Source of the DNA: Branchiostoma floridae
Lineage: Eukaryota; Chordata; Leptocardii; Amphioxiformes; Branchiostomatidae
Direction of reading: 5' to 3'
Length of the DNA: 64,000 nt
Assembly: GCF_000003815.2 (NCBI RefSeq)
Contig: NC_049989.1
Location: 17,120,287-17,184,286, forward strand
The notes beneath the pieces were generated by a model. The model was not told the DNA's origin. It ran no database searches and saw only the letters and a list, made by a program, of their open reading frames with translations. Of this stretch, positions 34,600-47,358 are shown one piece after another. Position 1 is the stretch's first letter. Every line of letters starts with the position of its first letter. The position numbers were made by a program, and so were the translations under genes.

Positions 34600-36340
34600 G
34601 AGATATAGGTTCTTGCAATTATATTTCTAACCTTAGTCGTTAATCAGGTATGTAAATGCTTAAACCCTAATCCGACCGCAAGGGCTCTTTTTGTATCTCA
34701 GCTGAATATTCAAATCTGTCATAACAACATTTTTCATGGCAGAAAAATCCCTTCTATGAATTTGTATACATGTGGTACAACATCTAAATTTTCACGAGTT
34801 ATTGTATAACCTACACATTATAGTTTTTATCTTGCTTACTTGGGTAAAAAATGACCCCAGCAAATTAAGTATAATTATTCCGTAATATAAAGGATTTTCA
34901 ATAAATTAACAGATGTTCCTCATCCTTGCTATTATTTCAACAAGTTATTGTTGCTAAGAAGAGTAAAACACCGACCATTTGATAAAAGACATAGTACAAG
35001 AGTGGAAACATCTGTTTCCTCTCATGTAATATATCATTTTATCAAAAAGTCGGTGTATGCTTACTTCTATTTCATTATAATTAGTACTAATCAATTATGT
35101 GGATGCATTTGAAAATGTTGCCAATTAATGAAGAAACAATATGTCGACAGAATTTACAAAATGAACCCACAAGAAAGATGTTTACAAGAGTAAATGTTAC
35201 GTGTTAAGGTGACAGAATATGGTTCATAATTGATATAAAACAGATACGTTAGTTTTCACGACCATTGTATCATTTCTTCTCAAATAATATAATTATTCTA
35301 TCGTTATTATTGAAGCATCAACGTCATCGTTTAGAAATTGATCCAGACAAAAATATTGTTAAATTAGGCTGAATTGTAGATTTTTAGAGCAAAATGTGGC
35401 TTCTCCTCATTTTCTGCATAAATTAACATGAGCAATAACTGGCACCAAAACGTGTCAAAATATGTCCCTTTTCAAAGAATCTTAAGTCGGGGCTTTATAT
35501 TTTTTTAACCCGTCAAAAAAGCCACTGAACTGTGACGTCTGCCCATGTGTTCTATAATACTTCACCGGCGAAGACTTTCTAACGTCGCAGAAAAAAGAAT
35601 ATACTCACCGCCACGGGGATTACATGTTTACAAGCGTCAGTCAGTTGGATCCAGTGTCGAAAGGTTGTTTGACAAAGTTTCTGAAATGGTTAAAGCAGAT
35701 GAAGACTGACAAGGTCAGAACAAGTGGAGTGACCTAGATTAATGCTTGACAGACTAACATATCCTGTCATATCTAGTTACATTTATCTATGAAAAATCCC
35801 TTTTTATTGATTGAATACACTAGACCATTTTGAAAAAAACGTGACTTGTAAGAATTTCGTGTTCTATCATGTCCTTCTTCTATCCATATTACACAGAAAG
35901 CTATGCTACGTAATATTTGGACAATACAAAAAGTTTATTTCCCTGCCATTTCTTTACATGGTAAGCTAAATCTACCCTTTAGCATTGAATACCAAGGCTC
36001 AGTAAAAGTTGCAACATCAGTGCATCATACAAGCATTTCTACCAACTGTGATCTTCCTACATGGACCTCCATCTGGCTTATTCGGCTGTCTTGTGTACCT
36101 GACTGCACAGTGGGGTGTCGGATGACAGTTTCACCTTAGTTTTTGTTTAACGTAATCCTTTGAAGGGAATGTAACCTCAGCTTAATGATACTCTACAAAA
36201 TAGACTAAGTGCATGACTTTATCCTATTCTAAGTGAGAAAAAATGAGTGTTTTCAAAGAAGAAGATTTGCCCTGTATCCTGTGCTCGGAGTGTGATGAAC
36301 TAATTACCCTATGTTGACCTAAGTTACCTAAGTTTATTAA
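34600..36340. other. Intergenic AT-rich sequence, nothing recognised
   Basis: There are no open frames with coding character, no satellite and no inverted ends that I could pair. The 78-codon frame at 35903-36139 shows no motif or splice context. Confidence 0.6.
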
Positions 36341-36354
36341 TTTATTTGTATTTT

Positions 36355-36445
36355 GTTATGTGGCGCTGTTAAAATAAGTTTTAAACTTGAGTGCAGCGCC
36401 ACACTGTCCTTGTTTTTGTGTTTTTTGAATAAAGAAAAAAAAACT
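36355..36445. repeat. Retroposon-like 3' end: GTGGCGCTG stem-loop, AATAAAG and A-run
   Basis: GTGGCGCTG and CAGCGCCAC form a stem, followed by AATAAAGAAAAAAAAA. This resembles the terminus of a retroposed transcript. No source gene is recognised. Confidence 0.4.
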
Positions 36446-36879
36446 AATTACCCAACCCCCTAGGGTGCCTACTGGATGCCTGGAGTTGTTGTTGTTGTCT
36501 AATTCGGGAGGTCAACAAGTTACGTTGCAAACATGAAATAGTGACACAAAAGTGTCAAAAAAATGTCAAAAAGTGATAGTAAATCTGCGATTTCTTAGTT
36601 CTAGAATATTTCAAATTTGAGCGTAAATAACTCCGTAGCATAGCTTTCATTTAAATCGCTTTTTTAATCGCCTCCATAAAAGGTACTGTTTTTCGTCAGT
36701 CAGGATTCTTAGCCCAGACATGCATATCATTTTATCTAGTTCTTAAAGAAACAGTAGAACCTACGCCCGAGTAACGTAAATTAATCAAGGGTTTTACACA
36801 AAGTTCTGCTAGAATATATAACGTGCGCTAGATTGGCGAAACAAACAGTTGCCACAATGGCCTTATGGATAATTTTAGG

Positions 36880-37010
36880 ACAGAGACATCCTTCGGAAAG
36901 GACGCTAAATCAAGGTCCCGTGTTTGAGGAGAGCCACACCTCGAGCATGTTAAAAAAAACACGCTTATTGAAAAGAGTAAGGGCTTAGGTCGGTGTGATT
37001 GGATAAAGCA
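36880..37010. repeat. Interspersed repeat (CGGAAAGGACGCTAAAT family)
   Basis: The phrases CGGAAAGGACGCTAAAT, GGTCCCGTGTTTGAGGAGAG and CGCTTATTGAAAAGAGTA have counterparts at 46310-46450, and more distant ones at 5398-5500. Confidence 0.5.
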
Positions 37011-38589
37011 TATCTGGCGAGATATGCAGCTTGTACATATATACTGTTCAGTACAAAATTCTTTTCGTTACATCATGAAGTCATTTCGTTACATCACAAA
37101 GTAATTTCGTTACAAAAATCTATTGTAATTCTTACTATTAATTTAGATGCTTATAAGACCTCGTGACTCAGATTTCAACTTTTTGTCTTTGTTTAGAAGA
37201 AATCAAGAACGCCGATAAACGCCGGAGGCGCTGCCGGGCCACGCTGCATGTCGGCCCGTCGGGCCCACCTAGTGCGCCCGCTTGCTTCCTGAATCTTGTC
37301 ATCTCAAGCACGGCTCATTGTTCGTTCAATTCAATATACATAGGCTGTAAGGAAATTACGTTAAACATCCTCTAATCTTCTTTGTCTTTGTATAAAGCTC
37401 TTACTTTCTGGCATACATGTAAATAATAAAGCTTTACCACGCAAGCAAAAAAAAATGTAGCTTGACTCAGTCTCCAACTGAGGGTGTCGTTTCATTACAT
37501 TTATCATAATTTGGGGTCATACAATACAAACAATACCCACTACAGGTAAGACGTTAAAACACCTAGGTGTCCATTTTAACAGCTGCCTGTATTATTCTAT
37601 ATAACTAAAAGCGACTTACCTCAAAAAGTGTATTGCTAGCCAGAAATATAAGGACACACGTCGACTAATGATAGGACAGTGCTCTCCATATGACTGTATT
37701 CAGCGAAATGCTACTGGTTGGCACTCGGTGATGCTTGTCTTTTACATAAAGACTTGTCGAACTGGTTCCTCTCATCGCCTGTAGCTGGGTCCCCATAGTA
37801 TGGATTAACATGGGGTTTTGAAGTTGTCTTACAGCCTGGGAAGTTGTCTTACAGGCTGGCCACGCAGGTAGGAGTGTTTGGAAGGCAGAAAGAGGAAAAG
37901 TCCGACCTGACCATCAAGAACAAAGGCGAGACGAACAAATGTTTACGGCGTGCCCCACACTCCGTAGTGCTAGTATAGCTCGAAGGAGGAGTATTTCGCG
38001 GCTAGGTTGACACCGTGCTGATAGGTATATGACAATACGGGCAAAAAGTCAATGAAAATCTTTAAGGTTTGTCTGGTATATAGACGTTCTATCTAAACAA
38101 ATAGATAAACAGAGGAGACACAAGACACAAAGTGCCGTTGAACTGCTACGGTATTGGTACTTACTGTGTTTTTTTTGGTCAGGACGTTGACTGTGAAACT
38201 GTTCTTCTCGTGTTTGGCAACAGAAGTGAGGGAACAGGTATTGGTGCGCTCTATTTGCACATACCCAGTAATTATTCAGATGGTAGTTACTGGAGACGTT
38301 ACGCAAACCAACTAAACTAGTCGGTCACATGATGGCGTGCTGATAACCAGTCAGCAGCTTTTGTTCCAATTTTATTATTTTTTAGGCTACTGATATTTGT
38401 GTTGGACACACGATTATTTGAATTCAGTTTGAATGTCATCTTTAACGTTACAAAAGTGAGGGAAAAAATCACCACCAAAAAAAAAATTCTACGCTCCAGA
38501 TTTTGGTACTGTACTGTGTGGTAATGTAGTGTAATAGGGCAATAGAGTTTCCAAACCACATGAATATTCATGAGTTTTGTTTAGTTATA

Positions 38590-39480
38590 TTTCAGCCATA
38601 CATAGTATGGTGAAATATATTGTATTCGTAATGCTTTCTTTCTTTCTTTCTCCTGTCAAATTTTCAAAGTAAATCATCTCCGTCGTTCGTAAACCGAATG
38701 ACCTGAAATTTGGCACAATGGTAGAGTGGGCTAATACCATAGCCTGGGGCGTTTTTTCCCATTTTTTCATATCTGTCTCTTAAGAGGTTTTATTAAGGTT
38801 TTTTGGTCAATTTTAGACCAAAACTGTATATTTTGGCCCCTGTACCCTGGTATTACAACCAAATGAGCTGAAATTTGACACAAATGTGCCTTGATAATGC
38901 CCCCATATAAATCCAATAATACTTTTGGTGTACAGTACAACAAAATGCTTATTTTGCGATTTTTGGGGCAATTTTTGACAAAAAAAAGGACACTTTTGGC
39001 TCCTTTACCTTGGTATTACAACCGAATGAGCTGAAATTTGACACAGATGTGCCTTGATAATCCACCCATAAAAATTCAATAACACTTTTGGTGTACAGTA
39101 CAACAAAATGCTTATTTTTTGCGATTGTTTGGTCATTTTTTTAACCAAAAAAGGACACTTTTGGCTCCTGTACCCTGGTTTTAAAACCAAATGATCTGAA
39201 ATTTAGTATAGGAGTGCCATGCACATATGCGCACATGGATTCATCAACACTTTAGGCATACAGTACAACAATATGCTTAATTTTGCGACTATTTGGCCAT
39301 TTTATGACCAAAAACGTACACCTTTGGCTCCTGTACCCTGGTTTTGAAACCAAATGACCTAAATTTGGGTAAAGGGGTGCACTAGATACTTATTCAAATG
39401 ACACATGTATAATTTTTGGCATAAACGTCTTCAAAATGATATATTTGGGGATTTTTTGTCATTCTCGAATTAACAGGACT
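38590..39480. repeat. Element containing a 160-166-bp tandem repeat
   Basis: The box CTGAAATTTG.CACA recurs near 38704, 38870, 39030, 39196 and 39358, each preceded by ACCCTGGTATTACAACC-like text and followed by TTTTGGTGTACAGTACAACA. The left margin (GGTGAAATATATTGTATTCG, then TTTC repeats and CTCCTGTCAAATTTTC) matches the reverse complement of 48690-48780 and a short piece at 39845-39905. Confidence 0.8.
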
Positions 39481-40316
39481 TGTTTTGGCCATTCTCGGCG
39501 TTCAGTGCGTTCCATATATGGCAAACAAAGAAATAACTCCCGCCCTGGGCGACAGGTGGCAGGTGTCGGTCTGCTAATTAATTGAATTGCGTCGCCAGCC
39601 AATCAGCGAAGAGAAAGGAACACTTCGTCGCCAATTGGTATTAAAACAACTAATGACACAACATTTGCCAAACATAGCGCGAATTTCCAAAACTGAAGCT
39701 GATTGGCTAACATTGCCACGTGTGTATGTAGACGCAACCATGCATATTTGGGAGGATTTTGAAATTTATGTTACTCAATAAAAGGTACTGCAAAGAATAT
39801 AGGAAGATGATATGTGCATTATTTATATGTTAGCAATACGTAGCATGATGAAATATATTGTGTTCGTAATGTATATTCTTTCTCCTGTCAATTTTTTTAA
39901 AGTGATGTGTCACCCTTTTCCCGGTTTAAAATTGTAGTTTGCGAGGATTTGGAGTTCAGACAGAGGGTCATTTGAGCGGTAGCGGACGGTACGCGTGCAT
40001 TGAACGTTAGAATACAAGTCTTTGTCATTGAATTTACCAACATTCCGCATGGCAATTGAATATGAATCATTTTCGGCAAATTTGACTTTGATAGGGTTAG
40101 TTGAGACAATCAAGAAAATGTCATTTGGCGGAAAACGCGGGGAAATTGGCCAGTTTGCGTTTAGTTTTGATACGTAAGTTTGACAGTGGCGAGAATAACT
40201 TACTGTTAAAATGTTCCATTTTTGCGAAGGGGTGACTTGGAACAGTCCAATGTTGCGTGGGAATGGGTATGGCTGAAATATGCTGTATTTGCACCCAAGC
40301 AAATGTCGGCCTTTCT

Positions 40317-41690
40317 AGTTCACATTTATGACCCTCCTGGTGTAACCTTTGCACATCTATCTGCAAGTGTTCGTCAAAAGCATCAACAAAAGATGCCCCT
40401 ACTGTGCTTAATGATAACGAATTACGCTCTACGAAAGTTATTGGAAAACACGAGTCTTTGAACATATGAATCCTAGGCTGGTATGAAGACATGACTATTC
40501 CTTGTTCTTGCGAGCGTGTGAATGAAAAAAAAGTTTACTTAAACAAGTTGCCTTTATTATGAAATATAAGTGGTCAGAAAGTTTAACCCTCAAACCACCG
40601 TATGGGGTCAAAACTTACCCCAGACGTATATTAACATGTGCCATTATGACATTTCTGGTTGAAAACAAATTTCCTTCTACGACTTTGTTTTTATACATGT
40701 CTCATAACTTCTCATACGTTTTCACCGAGATTGGCTCATTGTTGATTAAGTTATCTTAGAAGGTTTATGTATGGTCCATTGGGGTCAAAACTGACCCCAG
40801 CACTTTTTAAAACAAACTTCTGGAACCCACGCCTAAACTACTTATCGTATGATCACGAAATTTGCAGAGAATGATGTACATGTGCAACGGAATTAAGGTA
40901 ACAGCTTTCGTGTCGTTATCATGTTATATGACGACGCCATGACGTAACTTAGCTTAAATTGGCCGCCATCTTAGATTTTGACTGATGACGTCATCAAAAT
41001 AGCATAAATTATAAATATTGAATCATGAAATTTACGTTGAATTTCATAAGATGTCGTGAACAAGTGTAGCTTGCCAAGCAAACCTTAAAACTTTTTTTAT
41101 TCACTTAAATTGCTTGCTATCAACATTTTCTGAAAAGGGACCAACTTTGGTGGCTCTAACATTAGCTATTCAGGGGCTATGTGACTTTGAAGTTGGTGCA
41201 GGCATAAAAAAACCTTACCTGGTCCGAATAGCGTTAGTGCAAAATGTGGTCCTCATGATCTTTTGCATAAATTATGATAATGAGCTAGACTTATTCTCAC
41301 CTTATCATGTCAAACTGTCCTACATAGATTAATGAAGCTATACATATATATAAATCACAAAAAGAGTCACCAAAAAAAGTGTATTTGTACAAAACGTTAT
41401 GGGGTCAGTTTTGACCCCATACGGTAATCTACGTCACAAAAAAGGTACGGTGGTTTGAAATTTAAACAAATGCCTAAACTCACAAAATATAGTATACCGA
41501 ACAATAGCGATTTCATTTTTGTTCTTAATTTTTTCACTTTACAGCATATATGTGCTTGATTTAAAGCTGCTTTGTCCAATTTATAGCATGGTTGAAAACT
41601 GTGTTTTGAAAACGGTCGGACATTTATATGCGCGCGGATGTCATAAACATAATCAAATCAACATGGCCGAACCTTTAATCAGTTATAACC
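40317..41690. repeat. 'TATACCGAACAATAG' family copy, interrupted by a TTAA element
   Basis: It has the same landmarks as 29841-30297, but after GTGGTCAGAAAGTTTAA the alignment stops and resumes with TTTAAACAAATGCCTAAACT near 41460. At the right end it has CCTTTAATCAGTTATAACC, an intact TTAA where the other copy is filled. Confidence 0.85.
40582..41466. mobile_element. piggyBac-like MITE with TTAA edges
   Basis: The left edge TTAACCCTCAAACCACCGTA and right edge TACGGTGG..GGTTTGAAATTTAA (reading ..GGTACGGTGGTTTGAAATTT) are inverted. Inside each end lies a GGGGTCAAAACT / AGTTTTGACCCC pair. The interior shares GGCCGCCATCTTAGATTTTG and a GTGCAGGC stretch with the 26-27 kb element, so the two are related families. 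There is no transposase. Confidence 0.8.
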
Positions 41691-42072
41691 TTAATAATAA
41701 TATGTAGCCTGTGTTTACACAAGCTCTCGCTGGCTGGGCTTAATGACCCCCTCCCCTAGGGAGGCGGCAACCGTAGGGTCGGCCGCTAGGGGCGCGATTT
41801 TAGTCAGGCTATAACCTTATGGTGGTACCATGGTACTACTTACTGCTAGATTTTGTTAACTTCTTCTTTCCTTTAATGCCATAGCGTCTTTTAATCTTAC
41901 TTAAGCAATTCAGAAATTAGTTCAATGTTTGATAATATATACCTAGCTATGTTCGCTTTGACTCACTTCGCAAAGTACAAATCTTTCAGCAACTTATTCC
42001 AGTCACCACTATCATAACGTAATCGTTTCATTTCTGCTTGGGTGACATTCTTTGTCTCATAGGAGCAAAATT

Positions 42073-42147
42073 GCCTCCTAGCGGTTCCTAAAACTATTGC
42101 AGAAGAGGTACTAAATAGCTGCAAAATGATATGAACCGCTAGGAGGC
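42073..42147. repeat. Hairpin with perfect 15-bp arms GCCTCCTAGCGGTTC
   Basis: GCCTCCTAGCGGTTC at 42073-42087 and its exact complement at 42133-42147 are separated by 45 bp. It is probably a small palindromic element. Confidence 0.7.
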
Positions 42148-43617
42148 ATCAATTACGCTTGCCACAAGACAAGGCCACAATGGTTAAATCTAAAGGTTAC
42201 AGATACAAAGGTGAGTGTTTAGGTATATGTGGAATACATCAGAAGCAGAAAAGCGAGAACAAAACACAAAAATCTTTGCCAGCATGCTTCAGCTACAACT
42301 GACATAACGTGATCGTTTCATGTCTTATTATAGGTGACCTTCTACATCTCGACATCACAATATAACCTAACCACTACCAGACCCTACGCTGAGTTATGTT
42401 GGGAAGTAGAACCTCCCCATGTCAAGTGGACTCTACCAGAGTGACAAAATGTCGTCATCACAGACGTGTCGTTTGTAACGAACACACACTTCAATCATAG
42501 TGACGTCAACATTACGACATCATTGTACATGGACCCTGACAAAGACAATGGCCATGCAACATTCAGTCAAAGGACGGTAGGTGTTGGCTACAACCCATTG
42601 ACAAAGACTGTTGTCGTACAATTGGTTCAAAACTTTTTATTAACTTAAGATTCACCACAAAACAAGGCTCATGGAGCCATGTAAGTGTATTGGGTTCAAA
42701 TACCGTATTGACAAGAAAGATATCTGTTAACCCTTGACTTTAAAAGTTTCAGATTGTACACTGCAGGGAATCAAGCCCGTGGAAACTTGTTCAATAACGA
42801 TGTAGTTCTATAAAAAAGAGCGATTTCAATGAAAATCAGCCTGCAGGTTATTTTGTATACATAAGGTGTCATTGATGAGTTTCTTCTTCCCATAGACTTG
42901 TATGTTATAATTCGTGGTTTAAATGGGCGCGTTCATAATGAAGCTACGTGAAATTTCAACAGATTTTTCATTCTATGTCGAGCACATTTACCCTATATTG
43001 TGGGAAAAAAATTGCCAACGTAAACTATACGTACTAGGAACTTTTTTATAGCAATTACAAAGTACGATTAGTCAATACCCAAAAAAGGCACATTTTCGCT
43101 GCTAGTGTACAACCGCACCACTCAGAAACCACGACTGTGTACCTCCGACCTAGCGCGCGGCTGCAAAACTTTACCTGCTAATTTCTTCAGTTACAAACAA
43201 GCTTTCACCAATCTAACTTTTGAGATCACTTCCGCTGGCTGAAAGGAAATTTCTCAACTCTACAAACATGCGTCCGTGCAGCCGTTCATTTTTTGGTTCG
43301 GATCTATTTTAGGGTACCCACTCGGAGCAATACAACAATGACACCTTAAGCGACCTGTAATCACCTAGTACACTGTCCAGACTCTCAATTCTTCTCGGAC
43401 ATATCATTAACTCAAACACTTCGTCTGGCAGTAGTGCAAAACTTATTATGTAGCCGCGTTTTATAAACCTTCAGTTTACATGTAAACAGGTGCGCATGGA
43501 AGAGTCATTTTAGAGTTCCATGTGGCTTTAGGGTAAGAGTGAGTTGGCTTGTGTCCCCTTAGTGCATTTAGTTTTGTCTTCAAATCTGGACACGCAAAAT
43601 TACGACGATGTCAGCAC

Positions 43618-43690
43618 ACTCAGACATACACACACACAAACACATAAACACACACACACACACACACACACAAACATATATATATATAAA
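43618..43690. repeat. (CA)n/(TA)n microsatellite
   Basis: Interrupted CA tract (ACACAAACACATAAACACAC) passing into ATATATATATATA. Confidence 0.9.
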
Positions 43691-44318
43691 TACACATAAC
43701 ACGCAGAGAGCCCGCTATTGGGTGGATTAATGACAATTTAATCATCGGGGGTGCTGGAAAGTAGCATGTGGAGAACTGCTGTCCTTCATGGTGTTTCTAG
43801 TGTTCTTAGGATAGACTCGACAGAATCATGTTGCGGAAGTGTTTCGGGAGTATTTCTTTGTTAGATTTTTCTGTTTGTTCATATCATTTACCAAACAATG
43901 ACACAAATAGTATCCATTAGTTTAATTGTAGCCTCTGCTTTGAAATCGCCAGAAAAAATAATAGTTTTTTTCATATACCATTTGGCAACAGGCGCGACAT
44001 TCTAAACACACATTATCGTAATGGTAGCGTCTTATTTTAAACCACTGCTTAAGACAATAAAGGCTGTCACAAAGCAATTATTACCGACATTGCTAATAAC
44101 TAATTTTGTGTATGGTTTGCATAGAATGGGATTCAATGGGGCCCATTTACTTTAATGACAGCACCTGTTTTGAATCGTTAACAGAAACAAAGGCTGTCAG
44201 AATTCAGGTAGCTTTTAAGATACAAATTACTGTTATCTAACTGACATATAGTTTATAGAACAAATTTATTTTAATGATAGCACCTGTTTTGAATCTTTAA
44301 CAGAAACAAAGACTCCCA

Positions 44319-45260
44319 GCCTACATGTACCAGATATTTATCTGTTGCCGTGAACAAAGCACAAGAACAACCAGTCAAAGTCCAAGCAATCAGCTGGTTG
44401 TCTAAAAACCCCAGCGAGAGACATTCAGGAGAGCCAAAGCCTATATAGGACCCAACATCTGAAACAGTCTACCACAAGACATATGCGGAGCCACAATTCT
44501 TGAACTTGGGAAAGGCACCTTACACGACGTTCCTCACTTTACTCAGGTGTACAAATTCAATAAGCAGTTTCGGCTAGGGTCGTGTCTGTTCATTCATGAC
44601 ATCAATAAAAAGCGTCCTGCAGCCCGATCTCATCTTTCCATGGATAAACAAAGGTTCAAACACTGCTTATGAATGTACCTGTACTTCCATAATGTAACCT
44701 GTATCTTTGCTTTATCTTTGTGACCGTTGCCTTCTGACTTCTGAGAAAAGGCAGTCTTCACTTAAGATATAACCCTTCTGATGAACAGATAAAAAGTTCA
44801 AACAAAAGTTGTACCTTCAGACCGACTTGTGATTATCAGTTACACTGTCCAGTCACCAGCGTTGGACCCTCCTTGACAAGTCATTAACCAATCTAACACT
44901 CTGACAGTTCAAAACGTCTCATTAAGTTATTACCTTATCAGATTTTGCGGTAACATTTAGCAGGTGAATAATTTCCTTGACATTCGTAAACTCTTTTATG
45001 TCACCTCATTGTGTGTGGTGTAAAATCTGGATATGCACGTCACATACTTAAAAACACGAACACTTTGTAAGCATTGCGCAATTAAATCTACCATTGTTTG
45101 CCGTTGCCACTGTTGAGTGGTAGTGTTAACATATGTTAGTTCAAACGCCGGCGACTGTTTGATCGCTGTCCGTCTTTTTTTCCGAATCAATGATGAGAGA
45201 ATATCGGCGCCTAAGGGAACGAACATGTGGCAAATCTCACCATTGCGGCTTATTTCATAG
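44319..45260. repeat. Segmental duplication, copy A
   Basis: It aligns with 45709-47358: both carry CAGCGAGAGACATTCAG, CTTGAACTTGGGAAAGGCAC, AAAAGCGTCCTGCAG, GACCGTTGCC, AGATATAACCCTTCTGATGA, GTAAGCATTGCGCAATTAAA and GAGAGAATATCGGCGCCT. This copy has only one unit of the motif that is amplified in copy B, at 44532-44555. Confidence 0.9.
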
Positions 45261-45922
45261 TTAGCGACCAAGGATGCAAGGGGTTCCTCCTACCACTGAC
45301 TCGTGTGCCATGGCGGGTGCGTCATGCCCGAACATGCCCCTATGGCCTGTCACTGCCACTAGTCGCACCTAGGTACTCGTTCACACTTGAGTTAAGTGAG
45401 GAAAGTCGTGTAAAATGCTTTTCCCAAACTTTATAGAAGACATTCATTCAAGATGCACCTGCTTTACATGTATCAATGCAGTAACATAAGGCCCTGCAGA
45501 TTTAATTATATGGATTTCATTCTCTGGAGATCTAGACCAAAGTGCGAGTGCGCGAAGAAACGAAAATTGCCCTCAAAATGGTGCATTCATTATGAAATAA
45601 ACTTTTAAGATAAAGTGTGTGTTTTGTTTTCAACTTGTATGTACCTCATAGGCTTGAAAAAAAAGGTTTAACAACTGGCCATGACAAATAACTTAAGAGA
45701 GGAAAGCCTACATGCCCCAGATGTTTATCTGTCGCCGTGAACAAACAACAAAAACAACCAGACAAAGTGCAAGCAATCAACTGTATGTCAGTCTCTAAAC
45801 CCCAGCGAGAGACATTCAGAAGAGCCATAGACTACATGAGACCCAACATCTTGAACAGTCTTCTACAAGACACATGCAGAGCCACAATTCTTGAACTTGG
45901 GAAAGGCACCTTACACGACTTT

Positions 45923-46282
45923 CCTCACTCTACTCAGATGTACAATCCTCACTTTACTCAGATGTAAAATCCTCACTCTACTCAGATGTACAATCCTCAC
46001 TCTACTCAGATGTACAATCCTCACTCTACTCAGATGTACAATCCTCACTCTACTCAGATGTACAATCCTCACTCTACTCAGATGTAAAATCCTCACTCTA
46101 CTCAGATGTACAATCCTCACTCTACTCAGATGTACAATCCTCACTCTACTCAGATGTACAATCCTCACTTTACTCAGATGTACAATCCTCACTCTACTCA
46201 GATGTACAATCCTCACTCTACTCAGATGTACAATCCTCACTTTACTCAGATGTACAATCCTCACTTGACTCGGGTGTACAAT
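45923..46282. repeat. 24-bp minisatellite, 15 units
   Basis: The unit is CCTCACTCTACTCAGATGTA plus CAAT. The period is exactly 24 bp; variation is limited to CTCT/CTTT and TACAAT/TAAAAT. Because 24 is divisible by three, several frames stay open on both strands, giving spurious frames. Confidence 0.97.
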
Positions 46283-46309
46283 TTCAATAAACAGTTTCGG
46301 ATAGGGTCG

Positions 46310-46672
46310 TCCCTCGGAAAGTACGTTAAATGGATGCCCTTGTGTCCGACGGATCAAACCACACCTAGTGAATTTTAAAGAGCCAAACGCACTTATCGAA
46401 AAGAGTAGGGGTACTTCCCGGTGTGAGAGGATTAAACCTTACAGTCCGGTCTCCGGGTTGAGATCTTGCAAACGTGATAGTCACTTGTTGTGCCAATCCT
46501 TCCAGAATTGTAAAACTGAATAAAAAAAAATCAAAAGCTTTCTTAAAGAGACTGAATGTAAAAGAAACGACCAAAAGGAACTGACTTGAATCATGCAGCA
46601 GTATTGTGTAAAATATGTACATAAGACTTAAATGATGTAAATTGCATTTCTGTTATTTATCTTTACCAATCC
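46310..46672. mobile_element. Insert of about 360 bp in duplication copy B, SINE-like
   Basis: Copy A runs AGGGTCGTGTCTGTTCATTC, while copy B breaks after AGGGTCGT and resumes at CGTGTCTGCTCATTC. The inserted text contains CGGAAAGTACGTTAAATGG and CGCACTTATCGAAAAGAGTA, as at 36.9 kb. Confidence 0.65.
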
Positions 46673-47358
46673 GTGTCTGCTCATTCATGACCTCAGTAAA
46701 AAGCGTCCTGCAGCTCGATATCAGCTTTCAATGGATGAATAAAGGTTCAAACAATGTTTATGTATGTATCTGTACTTCAATGATTTAACATGTATCTTTG
46801 TTATATTTCTGTGACCGTTGCCCTCTCTCTTGTGGCTTCTGAGAAAAGACAGTCTTCACTTAAGATATAACCCTTCTGATGAACGGACAAAAAGTTCAAA
46901 CAAAATTTGTACCTTCAGACTGACCGATTATCAGTTACACTGTCTAGTCACCAGCGTTAGACTCTCTAGACATGTCATTAACCAATCTTACACTTTCACA
47001 GTTCAAAACGTCTCATTATTTAATTACCGTATCAAGTTTTGCGGTAGCATTTAGCAGGTGAATAATGTCCTGGACATTCCTAAACTGTTTTATGTCACCT
47101 CTTTGTGTGTGGTGTAAAATCTGGATATGCTTGTCACATACTTAAAAACACGAACACTTTGTAAGCATTGCGCAATTAAATCTACCATTGTTTGCCGTTG
47201 CCACTGTTAAGTGGTAGTGTTAACATATCTCGGTTCACACGCCGCCGTCTGTTTGATCGCTGTCCGTCTTTTTTCCGAATCAATGATGAGAGAATATCGG
47301 CGCCTGAGGGAACGAACATGTGGCAAATGTCATCATTGCAGCTCATTTCATAGATTAG

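Larger units (their letters stand above)
45709..47358. repeat. Segmental duplication, copy B (expanded and interrupted)
   Basis: It is homologous to copy A but longer, because it gained a 15-unit 24-bp array (45923-46282) and a roughly 360-bp insert (about 46310-46672). Its right end is broken by the 1.7-kb transposon starting at 47359. Confidence 0.9.

Noticed and set aside
37163-37375. 70-codon GC-rich frame considered as an exon
   Set aside because: No good splice sites or family motif; probably a GC-rich dispersed repeat.
42466-42648. 60-codon frame (MSFVTNTHFNHSDVN...) considered as an exon
   Set aside because: It lacks a recognisable motif and neighbouring exons; plausible composition alone is not enough.
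45891-46378. Long open frames on both strands with MYNPHSTQ-type repeats
   Set aside because: They are a by-product of a 24-bp array whose period is divisible by three. No flanking coding sequence or splice context supports translation.
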